A stretch of DNA of 43,817 bases from assembly GCA_028293125.1 (NCBI GenBank), contig JAQGPJ010000097.1, positions 1-43,817 on the forward strand, read 5' to 3'. The position numbers and the translations under genes are program-made. The notes below the pieces were generated by a model. The model had not been told where the DNA came from, made no database searches, and saw only the letters and a program-made list of their open reading frames with translations. Of the stretch, positions 1 through 7,827 are shown piece by piece. Source of the stretch: Verrucomicrobiales bacterium. Lineage in GTDB: Bacteria; Verrucomicrobiota; Verrucomicrobiia; Verrucomicrobiales; V1-33. The number at the start of each line of letters is the position of its first letter. The stretch's first letter is position 1.

Positions 1-365
1 GGAAAGCCTGGAATGTGGCCAACTATCCGGTCATCTCCCTTTGGCAGGACTGGGACACCGTGCTGGAAGTGAAGGATGGTATCTACAACAGCCCCTCCTG
101 CCCGTTTGTGTATGGGGGCAGCAACTGTGTGGTCACCCCCGCGCAGTGGAACTCCATCGTCACGCTCAACCGCTGGCACCTGGTGCGCATGACGCTCTAT
201 CCTGACAAGTCAGTGAAGTGCTTCATCGACGGCAGCCTGGTGAGTGCCCTGCCAGCCTCCTCCTCCTCGATCAACCCCGGCCGCACCTCCAACTGGATCC
301 TCAGAATCGGGTCCTTTGATGGTGACATTGACGAGGTCCGCGTCAGCCGCGCCACCCGCGACTGA
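1..365 (+). CDS. LamG-type lectin-domain protein, C-terminal fragment
   Basis: The reading frame is open from the left edge (first full codon at 3) to a TGA at 363-365, so only the last 120 or so residues are present. The visible part has the look of a concanavalin A-like (LamG) jelly-roll: a W-H-L-V-R-M strand, then K-C-F-I-D-G-S-L-V, and near the end the family's hallmark G-D-I-D-E-V-R-V-S. Such domains bind glycans or act as surface modules in exported proteins; no catalytic residues are visible. A second LamG protein lies at 31945-34794, but the two are not close copies by eye. The N-terminus, signal peptide and any other domains are outside the window, so the role of the whole protein cannot be given. 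Confidence 0.75.
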   Translation, partial: KAWNVANYPVISLWQDWDTVLEVKDGIYNSPSCPFVYGGSNCVVTPAQWNSIVTLNRWHLVRMTLYPDKSVKCFIDGSLVSALPASSSSINPGRTSNWILRIGSFDGDIDEVRVSRATRD

Positions 366-441
366 TCTGTTCTCCGGTCAGGCAGGCACCTGCATCCGCG
401 GGTGCGTGCCATTTCAGTAAGCTTTTTAAAAACAGTTCCGC

Positions 442-481
442 ACAGCCATGCGGCAAAGGGTAGGCTTTGCCGCATGGCTGT
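442..481. terminator. Perfect 17-bp hairpin between convergent genes
   Basis: The arms 442-458 and 465-481 are exact reverse complements (17 of 17) around a 6-base loop. On the minus strand the hairpin is followed after a few bases by a T-rich tract (complement of the A-run at 428-432), so it best serves the methyltransferase gene ending at 553. It also lies downstream of the LamG gene ending at 365 and may act in both directions. Confidence 0.7.
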
Positions 482-552
482 TCACTTTGCGGGGGAATGG
501 CGCTGTCCGGTTTCCTGCCTCCGGCAGGGAGCGCGGCCTGTCCGCCGGTGCC

Positions 553-1536
553 TCAGTCAGGAAACCTCGCCGCCAGTTCCTGCGAAACCGCCCGTTCCAG
601 CGCCAGTTCCGGCTGGCCCAGCGCGGCTTTAAGTGCCAGAAACTCCGCACGGCCATCCTTGTTCCAGCGCCCGCGGCGCTCCGCCAGGATCAGGCGGTTT
701 TTGGGAGTGTGGGCGGACGGGATGAACTCCGTGGCCGAGGCCTCGTATCCCATGGACCGAACCAGCGCCAGACGCAGGGCGTCCGTGAAGGTCGCCGCAG
801 CGTCACGCCGGAGATTCGGCGAATGCACGATCACCCCCAGCGGGGAGGCTCCTTTTTGAAGGGCGTCGGGAGTTTTGAAATACTGCGCCAGTTCCGCTTG
901 GCAGCAGGGGGCGACGGCCAGCAGGTCAGCCTGCTTTTTCAACCCCAGCGCCAGCGCGTCGTCCGTGGCGGTGTCGCAGGCATGCAGCGCCATCACCGCA
1001 TGCAGACGGTCCGGCAGCACGGCTTCCTGCAGTGTGCAGCACTGGAAGGACATCACGGATTCCAGACCCAGGACCGCGGCGCGGTCCCGTGACTGGGCAA
1101 TCACGGTGGCATTGGTGTCCACTCCGATCACATGCAGGTCAAAGCGGGTGTCACGCCAGTCCCGGATCTGCGGGGAGTGGCCGGTGGAGGCCTCACGGGC
1201 CAGAAAGGCGAAAGCCAGGGAAAGCCAGGAATTGCCACAGCCCGCATCCAGCAGTGTCAGGGCGCGTCCCGGCATGGCCTTCGCCAATGCTTGGAAAGGC
1301 GGGGCGATCAGGTTGATCATGTGATTGATCTGCAGGAATTTTTTCACCTGCCCGGAGGTCACCGAGGCATCATCGTCCATCAGGCCTGTGGCATGCAGAA
1401 AAGCGCAGTGCGTCACCGGGTGCAGCGGCAGGCGCTTCCCCGCCATCAGACGCTCCAGCCGGTCCGGGGTCCAGTGGCTGCGGGCCCGGCGGGCCAGTTC
1501 GGAGGGATCAACAGGTTTCAAAATGGGAAAGGACAT
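553..1536 (-). CDS. Class I SAM-dependent methyltransferase (Methyltransf_32-like)
   Basis: I place the start at the ATG at 1534-1536 (protein begins MSFPILKPVDPSELARRA, 327 residues); a longer frame reaches 1638 but its extra residues look non-coding. The centre carries the SAM-binding motif I, L-T-L-L-D-A-G-C-G-N-S-W, followed by V-I-G-V-D at the end of strand 2. A later A-L-H-A-C-D-T-A-T-D-D-A-L and A-V-A-P-C-C-Q are typical of the Methyltransf_32 family, in which the CCQ/CCH motif sits near the active site. The family methylates RNA or small molecules in different organisms, so the substrate is unknown. The gene is divergent from parB with about 145 bp between starts. Family confidence is high; substrate is not assigned. 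Confidence 0.8.
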   Translation of the reverse strand: MSFPILKPVDPSELARRARSHWTPDRLERLMAGKRLPLHPVTHCAFLHATGLMDDDASVTSGQVKKFLQINHMINLIAPPFQALAKAMPGRALTLLDAGCGNSWLSLAFAFLAREASTGHSPQIRDWRDTRFDLHVIGVDTNATVIAQSRDRAAVLGLESVMSFQCCTLQEAVLPDRLHAVMALHACDTATDDALALGLKKQADLLAVAPCCQAELAQYFKTPDALQKGASPLGVIVHSPNLRRDAAATFTDALRLALVRSMGYEASATEFIPSAHTPKNRLILAERRGRWNKDGRAEFLALKAALGQPELALERAVSQELAARFPD

Positions 1537-1681
1537 GCCCTGCGGCAATGAGGCTGTGGTGCAGTAGGGCAGGCCCGGCTCCGGATCAACCCCATCTTCC
1601 CTTGGCGACCAGCCTGCCGGTCCATCACTCCCGATCAATCTTCAGTGGAAAATCCCCGGCGTATGCCTAATCTGCTGACTT

Positions 1682-2632
1682 ATGCAGAAAAACGCGCTCG
1701 GTCAGGGACTCGGAGCCCTCATCAGTGGGGCCTCCCGCCGGGGGGCCGGAGCCCTCGTGCTGGCGCCCATTGCTCAGACTTCACCCATACCCCCGCCGGT
1801 GGCGGATCCGGTGCTGCCCGGCACCCGGGTGCTGCGGGTGCCGCTGGACTCCATTGTGGCCAGTCCCATGCAGCCCCGCCGCACCTTCCGCGAGGAGCAG
1901 TTGCTGGAGCTCATGGACTCCATCCGGGAGCATGGCCTTATCCAGCCCTTGATTGTCCGCCGCGTCCACGGTCAGCTGGAGCTCATCGCCGGCGAGCGCC
2001 GCTTCCGCGCCTCCAAACGGCTGGGACTTACGGATGTGCCGGTCATCGAACGCGAGGCCACGGATCGCGACGTCCTGGAGATGGCGCTGATCGAGAACCT
2101 TCAGCGTGAGGATCTGAATCCCATTGAGGAGGCCGAGGCCTTCTGGCGGCTGTCAAAGGAGTTCGCCCTGCGTCAGGAGGACATCGCCCGCCGGGTTGGT
2201 AAAAACCGCGCTACGGTCGCCAACAGCATGCGGCTGCTGGATCTGCCGGATGAGGTGAAATCCTTGATTGGCCAGAGCCGCCTGAGCAGCGGCCACGCCA
2301 AAGCCCTGCTGGGCCTGCGGGACGCCGCCCTGCAGAGCGCGGTGGCGGATCAGGTGGTGCGCCACTCGATGACCGTCCGCCAGACTGAGCGCCTGGTGCA
2401 GCAGGAACTCGCCGGCAAAAAGGAGAAGCCCGCGGCTTCCGGCAAACCCGCCGCTCCTCCGGCCCGCGACCTGAACGCCACACTGCACCGCATCCAGTCC
2501 AATCTGCGCCATAAGCTCGCCACCAATGTCACGGTGCACCACGGCGACAAAAAGGGCCGCATTGAGATCGAATATTATGGCAACGACGATCTGGGCCGCC
2601 TTCTGGAGGTGCTGGGAGTGGACGCCGAATAA
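1682..2632 (+). CDS. parB: ParB/Spo0J chromosome-partitioning protein
   Basis: A 316-residue protein of normal ParB length. Residues 1-45 form a short basic N-terminus (M-Q-K-N-A-L-G-Q-G-L-G-A-L-I-S) that in the family contacts and stimulates the ParA ATPase. The CTP-binding ParB/sulfiredoxin domain is at about 50-145, with G-E-R-R-F-R-A at 104-110 and E-N-L-Q-R-E-D-L-N-P at 138-147. The helix-turn-helix that recognises parS is at about 163-185, then a linker rich in Ala, Lys and Pro (243-262) and a C-terminal dimerisation segment. ParB spreads on DNA near parS and helps segregate the origin. The ParA partner, normally just upstream, is not in the window: the upstream neighbour is a divergent methyltransferase. 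No parS-like 16-mer was recognised by eye. Confidence 0.95.
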   Translation: MQKNALGQGLGALISGASRRGAGALVLAPIAQTSPIPPPVADPVLPGTRVLRVPLDSIVASPMQPRRTFREEQLLELMDSIREHGLIQPLIVRRVHGQLELIAGERRFRASKRLGLTDVPVIEREATDRDVLEMALIENLQREDLNPIEEAEAFWRLSKEFALRQEDIARRVGKNRATVANSMRLLDLPDEVKSLIGQSRLSSGHAKALLGLRDAALQSAVADQVVRHSMTVRQTERLVQQELAGKKEKPAASGKPAAPPARDLNATLHRIQSNLRHKLATNVTVHHGDKKGRIEIEYYGNDDLGRLLEVLGVDAE

Positions 2633-2821
2633 AGCCGGCCGCCCCGTCAGCCGCCTTGGGCAGGAAAAATGCGCGGCAATGCGCTGCCGACTCCCGACCC
2701 TTTGAAGACTGGTCCTTACAGGCTTTGTTCCTGCTGTCAGGATTGATGTCCTGATGATGTGGCTGACACCATCAGCAGGCTGACTTGATGAATTTACAAA
2801 AAGTGCGGCTCGGAATGAATT

Positions 2822-2837
2822 CACTACAAGTGTAGTT
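2822..2837. promoter_or_regulatory. blaI operator: BlaI/MecI-type operator 1
   Basis: Near-perfect dyad with half-sites CACTACA and TGTAGTT around a 2-base spacer; the core CTACA-AG-TGTAG is exact. It matches the TACA-NN-TGTA core of known BlaI/MecI operators and lies 34 bases upstream of the blaI-like start codon, so negative autoregulation is likely. Confidence 0.75.
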
Positions 2838-2839
2838 GC

Positions 2840-2865
2840 AATTTCACTACAAATGTGGTGAAATT
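2840..2865. promoter_or_regulatory. blaI operator: BlaI/MecI-type operator 2, extended palindrome
   Basis: Arms AATTTCACTACA and TGTGGTGAAATT flank a 2-base AA centre, with a single mismatch over 12 pairs. The core is again TACA-AA-TGTG. Its centre is 23 bp from that of operator 1, about two helical turns, so two repressor dimers could sit side by side on one DNA face. It ends 5 bases before the blaI ATG at 2871, so bound repressor would block the transcription or translation start region. Confidence 0.75.
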
Positions 2866-2870
2866 CAACC

Positions 2871-3299
2871 ATGACTGCATCCGACATTTCAGAATCCGAG
2901 TGGGTGATCATGGAGACCCTGTGGGACCATGCGCCGCGGACCGCGTCGGAGGTGGCCCAGGCAGTGCGGGAAACCACCGGCTGGGCGGACAACACGGTAA
3001 GGACGCTGCTCACCAGACTGGCGGCCAAGGGGGCGGTGGAGTCGCGGCGGAACACTCCCGGCGTGCGGGAATTCCTGCCGACGGTGCAGCGGGAGGCGTG
3101 TGTGAAAGAGGAGAGCCGATCCTTTTTGAAGCGCGTGTTCCGGGGTTCGGCCAAACCGTTGCTGGCCCATTTTGCGGAGAACGCCCGTCTTTCCCCGAAC
3201 GAGGTCCAGGAGCTGAAAAGGCTGCTGGATGAGTCTCTCAGGCAAACACCGTCCCCAACTGACACCACAAACCAACCAAAAACACCGATCCTGCCATGA
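2871..3299 (+). CDS. BlaI/MecI/CopY-family transcriptional repressor
   Basis: A 142-residue winged-helix repressor. The family opening S-E-S-E-W-V-I-M-E-T-L-W is at 7-18 and the recognition-helix segment N-T-V-R-T-L-L-T-R-L is at 41-50, followed by the wing K-G-A-V-E-S-R-R. The C-terminal half is the dimerisation helix that the partner protease normally cuts or inactivates. Two matching operators lie directly upstream. The stop codon overlaps the start of the M56 peptidase gene (ATGA at 3296-3299), so the two are translationally coupled. No beta-lactamase or penicillin-binding protein is nearby, so the signal is probably not a beta-lactam. The last 15 residues are Thr/Pro-rich and probably unstructured. 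Confidence 0.92.
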   Translation: MTASDISESEWVIMETLWDHAPRTASEVAQAVRETTGWADNTVRTLLTRLAAKGAVESRRNTPGVREFLPTVQREACVKEESRSFLKRVFRGSAKPLLAHFAENARLSPNEVQELKRLLDESLRQTPSPTDTTNQPKTPILP

Positions 3300-5029
3300 A
3301 TGCTGATCCCTTCCCCGCTTTCGTGCCGTGGCTCCTTGCCGCCAGTCTGCGCGCCTCTCTGGCGGCACTGGTGATTCTGAGTGTTCAGAAAACGCTGTCG
3401 CGGCGGCTTCCCGCACGCTGGCGCTTCGCACTCTGGACCCCGTTTGTGCTGATTCTGATTCTTCCAGCATTGCCGGAAAGCCCTTTGAGTCTGGAGCGCC
3501 TGTGGCGTGCCAGAAAAGGGGCGGAGCCGAAGGCAGCCGTCACTGCGGTGCCCATGGCGGGGACCGATGTCTTCCTTCCCACACGGACGGCGGAGCCGGC
3601 TCCGGGGCCGCAGGCGGGTGGCCATCCTGTCCAAAACGACGCGCCGCCTGCCGGTCTGGCCGTCTGGCGAACAGCGGGCGTGGTGTGGCTGTCAGGGTTC
3701 GCCGGGGTGGCGGGGATAGGGCTGATAGCCTGGCGGCGGCAGATTGGGCGTATCCGCGGAGAGGCCACCCCGGTTTCCGCTGAGCTGCGGGAAAGTGTCA
3801 GGGCCGCGGCGGCGGCCTCCGGTCTGAGGCGGCTTCCGGAAATCGTGTGCTCCCGTGCGGTGGACAGCCCGGCGGTCACCGGCCCGCTGCGTCCGGTGCT
3901 GCTGCTGCCCTCCGGATTCCCGAGGAACCTGCCACCGCGCGAGGCCAAGCTGATTCTGCGCCACGAGGCGCTGCATCTGCGGCACCGGGATGCGGCCTGG
4001 GACGTGCTGTTCTGGCTGCTGAATGCGACGCACTGGTTCAATCCGCTGATCTGGTCCGCCTTCACCCGGCTGCGCTCCGACCGCGAAACGGCCCGCGATG
4101 CCGAAATCCTGGCTGAAGCCGGTCATGCGGAGCGCGCGGCTTACGGAGCAGCCCTGCTGCGGCTGCAGCTACCGGCGGGCACTCCGCTGTTTCAGACCGG
4201 GTTCGTGGGGCTGGTGAACGGTGGCGGCGGGATGCGGCGGCGCATTGCAGGCTTGGCGGGGCACCGCCGGATTTCCAAAGGCTGGCACTTGGCGGGAGTG
4301 GTCCTGGCGGCACTGATTCATCTCACGGTCGGCGCCTCCACGGCGGATCCTGCCGGGCAGCCAAAGGCGGAGTCCTCTGTTTCCGCTCCGGCCCCGGACG
4401 TGCGGGCGGGGGACGCGGCGGTGGCCAAGGCGCGGAGCCTGATTCTTGAGCGGTGCCAGTTCTCCGGTGCCTCCATTGAAGAGGTGATGGATTATATGCG
4501 GTGGAAAATGAAAGAGGCTGATCCTGACAAAAAGGGGGTTGATATTATCCTTGATGCCACAGGAGCCAAGCCCGGTGCCGTAATCACTTTGGACCTGCGC
4601 GGCGTGCCGGCTTATGAGGTTCTGAAAACCGCGGCGGAAATGACGGGGTTGTCAGTCAGTCCGGATGCTGATGTCAGTGCGGTCAGGGTGGCCGCCGCCG
4701 CGGCGCCGCGCCCGACTGTCCAGCCTCGGAAAAGCACGGGAGTCAGCGAGCTGGCATCCAAACTGATCCTGGAACGTCTGCAGTTTTCCGATGCCAGCCC
4801 TTCGGAGATAGCCTTCTATCTGACGGCCAAGTCGAAAAAGGCGGATCCAGCCGGCAAAGGCATCAAAATACTGGTCACGCCCGGAGCTGAAAAAGGAAAA
4901 CCGGTGACACTGGATCTCCGCGATGTCTCCGTGCTGAGCGCGGTGAAAACAGTGGCCGCGGAGGTAAGCCTGAATGTGGAGGATGACGGTGAGGCTCTGA
5001 AACTGGTGCCCCGTCCCGCCAAAAAATAA
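3296..5029 (+). CDS. M56 (BlaR1/MecR1-like) membrane peptidase with tandem secretin-N-like repeats
   Basis: A 577-residue protein. Hydrophobic segments near residues 8-30, 38-55 and 120-145, and another near 340, anchor an M56 zinc metalloprotease domain with the H-E-A-L-H motif at 223-227 and H-L-R-H-R-D just after it. Instead of the penicillin-binding sensor of BlaR1, the region after the last membrane segment holds two similar repeats of about 85 residues (about 378-455 and 485-570). Each has the plan L-I-L-E-R-x-Q-F-S-x-A-S, A-D-P-x-x-K-G, and L-D-L-R-x-V, which resembles the short STN/secretin N-domains of TonB receptors and type II secretin proteins. The gene overlaps the BlaI-like repressor by 4 bases, so it should be the protease that relieves repression. 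The ligand is unknown; the repeats suggest a peptide, protein or envelope polymer rather than an antibiotic. Confidence 0.88.
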   Translation: MNADPFPAFVPWLLAASLRASLAALVILSVQKTLSRRLPARWRFALWTPFVLILILPALPESPLSLERLWRARKGAEPKAAVTAVPMAGTDVFLPTRTAEPAPGPQAGGHPVQNDAPPAGLAVWRTAGVVWLSGFAGVAGIGLIAWRRQIGRIRGEATPVSAELRESVRAAAAASGLRRLPEIVCSRAVDSPAVTGPLRPVLLLPSGFPRNLPPREAKLILRHEALHLRHRDAAWDVLFWLLNATHWFNPLIWSAFTRLRSDRETARDAEILAEAGHAERAAYGAALLRLQLPAGTPLFQTGFVGLVNGGGGMRRRIAGLAGHRRISKGWHLAGVVLAALIHLTVGASTADPAGQPKAESSVSAPAPDVRAGDAAVAKARSLILERCQFSGASIEEVMDYMRWKMKEADPDKKGVDIILDATGAKPGAVITLDLRGVPAYEVLKTAAEMTGLSVSPDADVSAVRVAAAAAPRPTVQPRKSTGVSELASKLILERLQFSDASPSEIAFYLTAKSKKADPAGKGIKILVTPGAEKGKPVTLDLRDVSVLSAVKTVAAEVSLNVEDDGEALKLVPRPAKK

Positions 5030-5283
5030 CCGGAAACCTCCGGACCGGTCTCCGCTGGTGATTTCCTCCTGAGTCTCCAAAGATGGCCGTCTCCCCTCCG
5101 TGCTGAAGCAGGGGTTGGGGTGGCCCCTTTTTTTGGGCTCCGGCAGGCGGTCCGGGCCGGCGCGGACACGGCCAGGAAATAGCAATGGGTAGGCTTCACT
5201 CCCTCTTGCCGTCACTGCGGCGGAGTTGGTGGATTGACCGCCTGAGGGAAGTCCTTTATCATTTCACCTTCGCCCAACCCGTC

Positions 5284-6093
5284 ATGAAACTTTTGCCTGC
5301 CGTTCTGCTGGCCGCGCTGACCCTCGGCCTTGCCGCCTGCGGCCCCAGCGCGTCATCCACCAATGCCGCCACCCCCGCCCACTCCACACCCGGCAAAGTG
5401 CCCATTTACACCTTTGAAATCGTCAGGCGCTGGCCGCACGATCAGGATGCCTTTACCCAGGGTCTGATCTTCCATAACGGTGGCTTTCTGGAAAGCACAG
5501 GTCTCAATGGCAAATCCAGCCTGCGCCGTGTGGACCTGGCCAGCGGCGGCGTGCTGCAGCAGATCGCCATTCCGTCCCAGTATTTCGCCGAGGGCATTGC
5601 GGTGGTGGGAAACCGTATTTTCCAACTGACATGGAAGGATCAGAAGGGGTTTGTCTATGACCTCGACACCTTCCATTTGGAGCGGGAATTCCAGTATCAG
5701 GGCGAAGGCTGGGGACTGGCCACCGACGGCCAGCTGCTTATTCTCAGTGACGGCACCAGCGCCATCCGCTTCCTGGACCCGGCCAACACCGTCGTGAAAC
5801 GGACGATTCAGGTCACCATGCAGGGCCGTCCGGTTGGCAACCTGAACGAGCTGGAGTATATAAAGGACGAGATCTGGTCCAACATCTGGGGCACTGACTA
5901 TGTGGCCCGTATCGACTCCAAAACCGGCAACGTGAACAGCCTCGTTGATTTCACCAATCTGCTCACCGGCCCTGAGCGCACTCCTCAGGCGGAAGTGCTC
6001 AATGGCATCGCTTACGACGCGGCCACGGACCGCCTGTTTATCACCGGCAAGTGGTGGCCAGTCATTTTTGAGGTGAAGCTGAAATTGAAGTAA
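5284..6093 (+). CDS. Glutaminyl-peptide cyclotransferase family lipoprotein
   Basis: The start is taken at the ATG at 5284 because it opens a clean lipoprotein signal (M-K-L-L ... L-G-L-A-A-C, Cys at residue 19), giving 269 residues. The mature part matches the plant/bacterial-type glutamine cyclotransferase family (PF05096), a five-bladed beta-propeller: F-T-Q-G-L-I-F near the start, E-S-T-G-L-N-G-K-S-S-L-R, then L-N-E-L-E-Y and N-I-W-G-T-D-Y, and the closing A-Y-D-A-A-T-D-R-L-F-I-T-G-K-W-W. The family converts N-terminal glutamine to pyroglutamate on exported peptides. A lipid-anchored envelope location is inferred. No Shine-Dalgarno is evident. It stands alone, about 250 bp after the M56 gene, and is followed by a DUF2237 gene 48 bp on. 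Confidence 0.88.
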   Translation: MKLLPAVLLAALTLGLAACGPSASSTNAATPAHSTPGKVPIYTFEIVRRWPHDQDAFTQGLIFHNGGFLESTGLNGKSSLRRVDLASGGVLQQIAIPSQYFAEGIAVVGNRIFQLTWKDQKGFVYDLDTFHLEREFQYQGEGWGLATDGQLLILSDGTSAIRFLDPANTVVKRTIQVTMQGRPVGNLNELEYIKDEIWSNIWGTDYVARIDSKTGNVNSLVDFTNLLTGPERTPQAEVLNGIAYDAATDRLFITGKWWPVIFEVKLKLK

Positions 6094-6141
6094 GGCCAGG
6101 ATTCCGCCGCCGCCATTCGTTTCCGAACCCCATCCCCATTC

Positions 6142-6498
6142 ATGCTCAACGTTCTAGGCACCGCTCTCCGCTCCTGCGGCACCACTCCCGTGACCGGGTT
6201 TTTCCGGGACGGAAGCTGCCGCACCTGCGAGGAGGATATCGGCTCCCACACGGTCTGCGTGGAGGTCAGCGAGGAATTCCTCATCTTCTCCCGGCTGAGG
6301 GGCAATGATCTCTCCACGCCGGCGCCCGCTTGGGGATTCCCCGGTTTGCAGCCGGGGGACCGCTGGTGTGTCTGCGCCGCGCGCTGGCTGGAGGCCGAGG
6401 CGGCCGGCTGCGCCGCCCCTGTCAATCTGCTGGCCACGGAGGCCTCGGCTTTGGAGATCATTCCGCTGGCCACTCTGCAGAAGCATGCCTGCGCCTGA
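6142..6498 (+). CDS. DUF2237 family protein
   Basis: A 118-residue protein that covers the whole DUF2237 (COG3651) family: N-V-L-G-T-A-L-R-S-C at the N-terminus, T-G-F-F-R-D-G-S-C-R-T near 19-28, the very conserved G-S-H-T-V-C-V and S-R-L-R-G-N-D-L-S-T-P, and W-G-F-P-G-L-Q-P-G-D-R-W-C-V-C-A-A-R-W in the second half. The function is not established. The family has several conserved Cys and Asp residues, all present here. No signal peptide, so cytoplasmic. Whether it is cotranscribed with the cyclotransferase gene 48 bp upstream is uncertain. Confidence 0.88.
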   Translation: MLNVLGTALRSCGTTPVTGFFRDGSCRTCEEDIGSHTVCVEVSEEFLIFSRLRGNDLSTPAPAWGFPGLQPGDRWCVCAARWLEAEAAGCAAPVNLLATEASALEIIPLATLQKHACA

Positions 6499-6592
6499 TC
6501 CCGGCGGAGTGGACAGTGGATTTTTGGGATGGTTATTTGATTTTTTCTCCTTGAAAGAATCACTGATTATCCGAAAATCCCTGTTTCCGCCG

Positions 6593-6622
6593 CGCCGCCC
6601 GGTTTTGTCCAGGCGGCGTTTT
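6593..6622 (+). terminator. GC stem with T-run upstream of DAHP synthase (terminator or attenuator)
   Basis: Arms CGCCGCC (6593-6599) and GGCGGCG (6612-6618) pair perfectly around a 12-base loop and are followed by TTTTCGTTTT. It lies 22 bases before the aroG-like start codon, so it either ends transcription from the DUF2237 gene or attenuates the DAHP synthase gene. Confidence 0.5.
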
Positions 6623-6644
6623 CGTTTTCCGCCCCGCAGCCGCC

Positions 6645-7736
6645 ATGTCTCTGAAACTGTCCACTGATGATGTCCGCATCTCCGAAATCTGGAGCCTTGT
6701 CGCGCCGGAGATCGTCATCCACGACCTGTGCCCGAGCGACCGCGAAGTCTCCTTTGTCTCCAAGTGCCGCACACAGGCCGAGGACATCATCCACCGCCGG
6801 GACGACCGTCTGATGGTGGTGGTGGGTCCCTGCTCCATCCATGACGAGAAGGCGGCTCTGGAATATGCCGCCCTGCTGAAGGAGGAGTTCCCCAAACATG
6901 CGGACGCGCTGTTCGTGGTGATGCGGGTTTACTTTGAAAAACCCCGGACCACGGTGGGCTGGAAGGGCTACATCAACGATCCCGGTCTGGATGAGAGCTA
7001 CGACATCAACCGCGGGCTGCATCTTTCCCGCAAGCTGCTGCTGCACCTCGCGGCCATGCGCGTGCCCACGGGCACGGAGTTTCTGGATGTCATCAGTCCG
7101 CAGTATGTGGCGGATCTGGTCACCTGGGGGGCCATCGGCGCCCGCACGGTGGAAAGCCAGGTTCACCGTGAACTGGCGAGCGGACTGTCCATGCCGGTGG
7201 GCTTCAAAAACGGCACCGGCGGGGGCCTGGGCATCGCCCTCGACGCCATCCGCGCCGCCCAGGGCAGCCATCGTTTCCTGAGCGTGACCAAACAGGGCGT
7301 GGCCGCGATTGTGAAAACAGAGGGCAATCACTCCTGCCACATCATCCTGCGCGGCGGCAAAACCGGCGCGAACTTCGCCGCCCCCCAGGTGGCGGAGGTC
7401 ACGGGCATGCTGGAAAAAGCCGGCCTGCCGGCGACCATCATGATCGACTGCTCCCACGGCAACTCCAGCAAGGACCACCGGAACCAGCCGAAGGTGGCCG
7501 CGGACATCGCCGATCAGATCCGGGGCGGCAACAAAGCCATCACCGGCGTGATGATTGAGAGCCATCTCGTCGAGGGACGCCAGGATGTGAAGCCCGGACA
7601 GAAACTCACCTACGGCCAGAGCATCACTGATGCCTGTCTGGCCTGGGAGGACACCAAAGCCGTGCTGACCAATCTGGCGGAGGCCGTGCGCACCCGCCGC
7701 GCCCTGGACACCGCCACTGTTGGGGCCACCGACTGA
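6645..7736 (+). CDS. aroG: 3-deoxy-7-phosphoheptulonate synthase (DAHP synthase, class I)
   Basis: A 363-residue enzyme of normal length for the AroF/G/H type. It condenses phosphoenolpyruvate and erythrose 4-phosphate in the first step of the shikimate pathway. Family motifs are in order: V-V-V-G-P-C-S-I-H-D near residue 60 (with the metal-binding Cys), E-K-P-R-T-T-V-G-W-K-G, G-A-R-T-V-E-S-Q, G-F-K-N-G-T-G-G, L-R-G-G-K, and D-C-S-H-G-N-S-S-K-D-H. The N-terminal 40 residues are the extension that holds the aromatic amino-acid feedback site in this class, so allosteric control is likely; which amino acid cannot be told by eye, and the symbol aroG is used for the type only. A GC hairpin with T-run precedes the start and a strong hairpin follows the stop. 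Confidence 0.95.
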   Translation: MSLKLSTDDVRISEIWSLVAPEIVIHDLCPSDREVSFVSKCRTQAEDIIHRRDDRLMVVVGPCSIHDEKAALEYAALLKEEFPKHADALFVVMRVYFEKPRTTVGWKGYINDPGLDESYDINRGLHLSRKLLLHLAAMRVPTGTEFLDVISPQYVADLVTWGAIGARTVESQVHRELASGLSMPVGFKNGTGGGLGIALDAIRAAQGSHRFLSVTKQGVAAIVKTEGNHSCHIILRGGKTGANFAAPQVAEVTGMLEKAGLPATIMIDCSHGNSSKDHRNQPKVAADIADQIRGGNKAITGVMIESHLVEGRQDVKPGQKLTYGQSITDACLAWEDTKAVLTNLAEAVRTRRALDTATVGATD

Positions 7737-7763
7737 AAGCCGCCATCGGCGGTCTGGCCATTC

Positions 7764-7793
7764 GCCTCCCCGCCTCTGACTGACGGGGGAGGC
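7764..7793. terminator. Hairpin between convergent aroG and hmp
   Basis: Arms GCCTCCCC (7764-7771) and GGGGAGGC (7786-7793) are exact complements around a 14-base loop. It sits between the aroG-like stop (7736) and the hmp stop (7828). No long T-run follows, so it may act as a transcript-end stabiliser rather than a full intrinsic terminator. Confidence 0.5.
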
Positions 7794-7827
7794 TCAAGGC
7801 CCCTATTATTTCCACCCGCCATCCGGG

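Noticed and set aside
5111-5134. Possible terminator after the M56 gene (GGGG ... CCCC then seven T)
   Set aside because: The stem is only four G-C pairs and the G-rich loop can pair in several ways; not strong enough to list.
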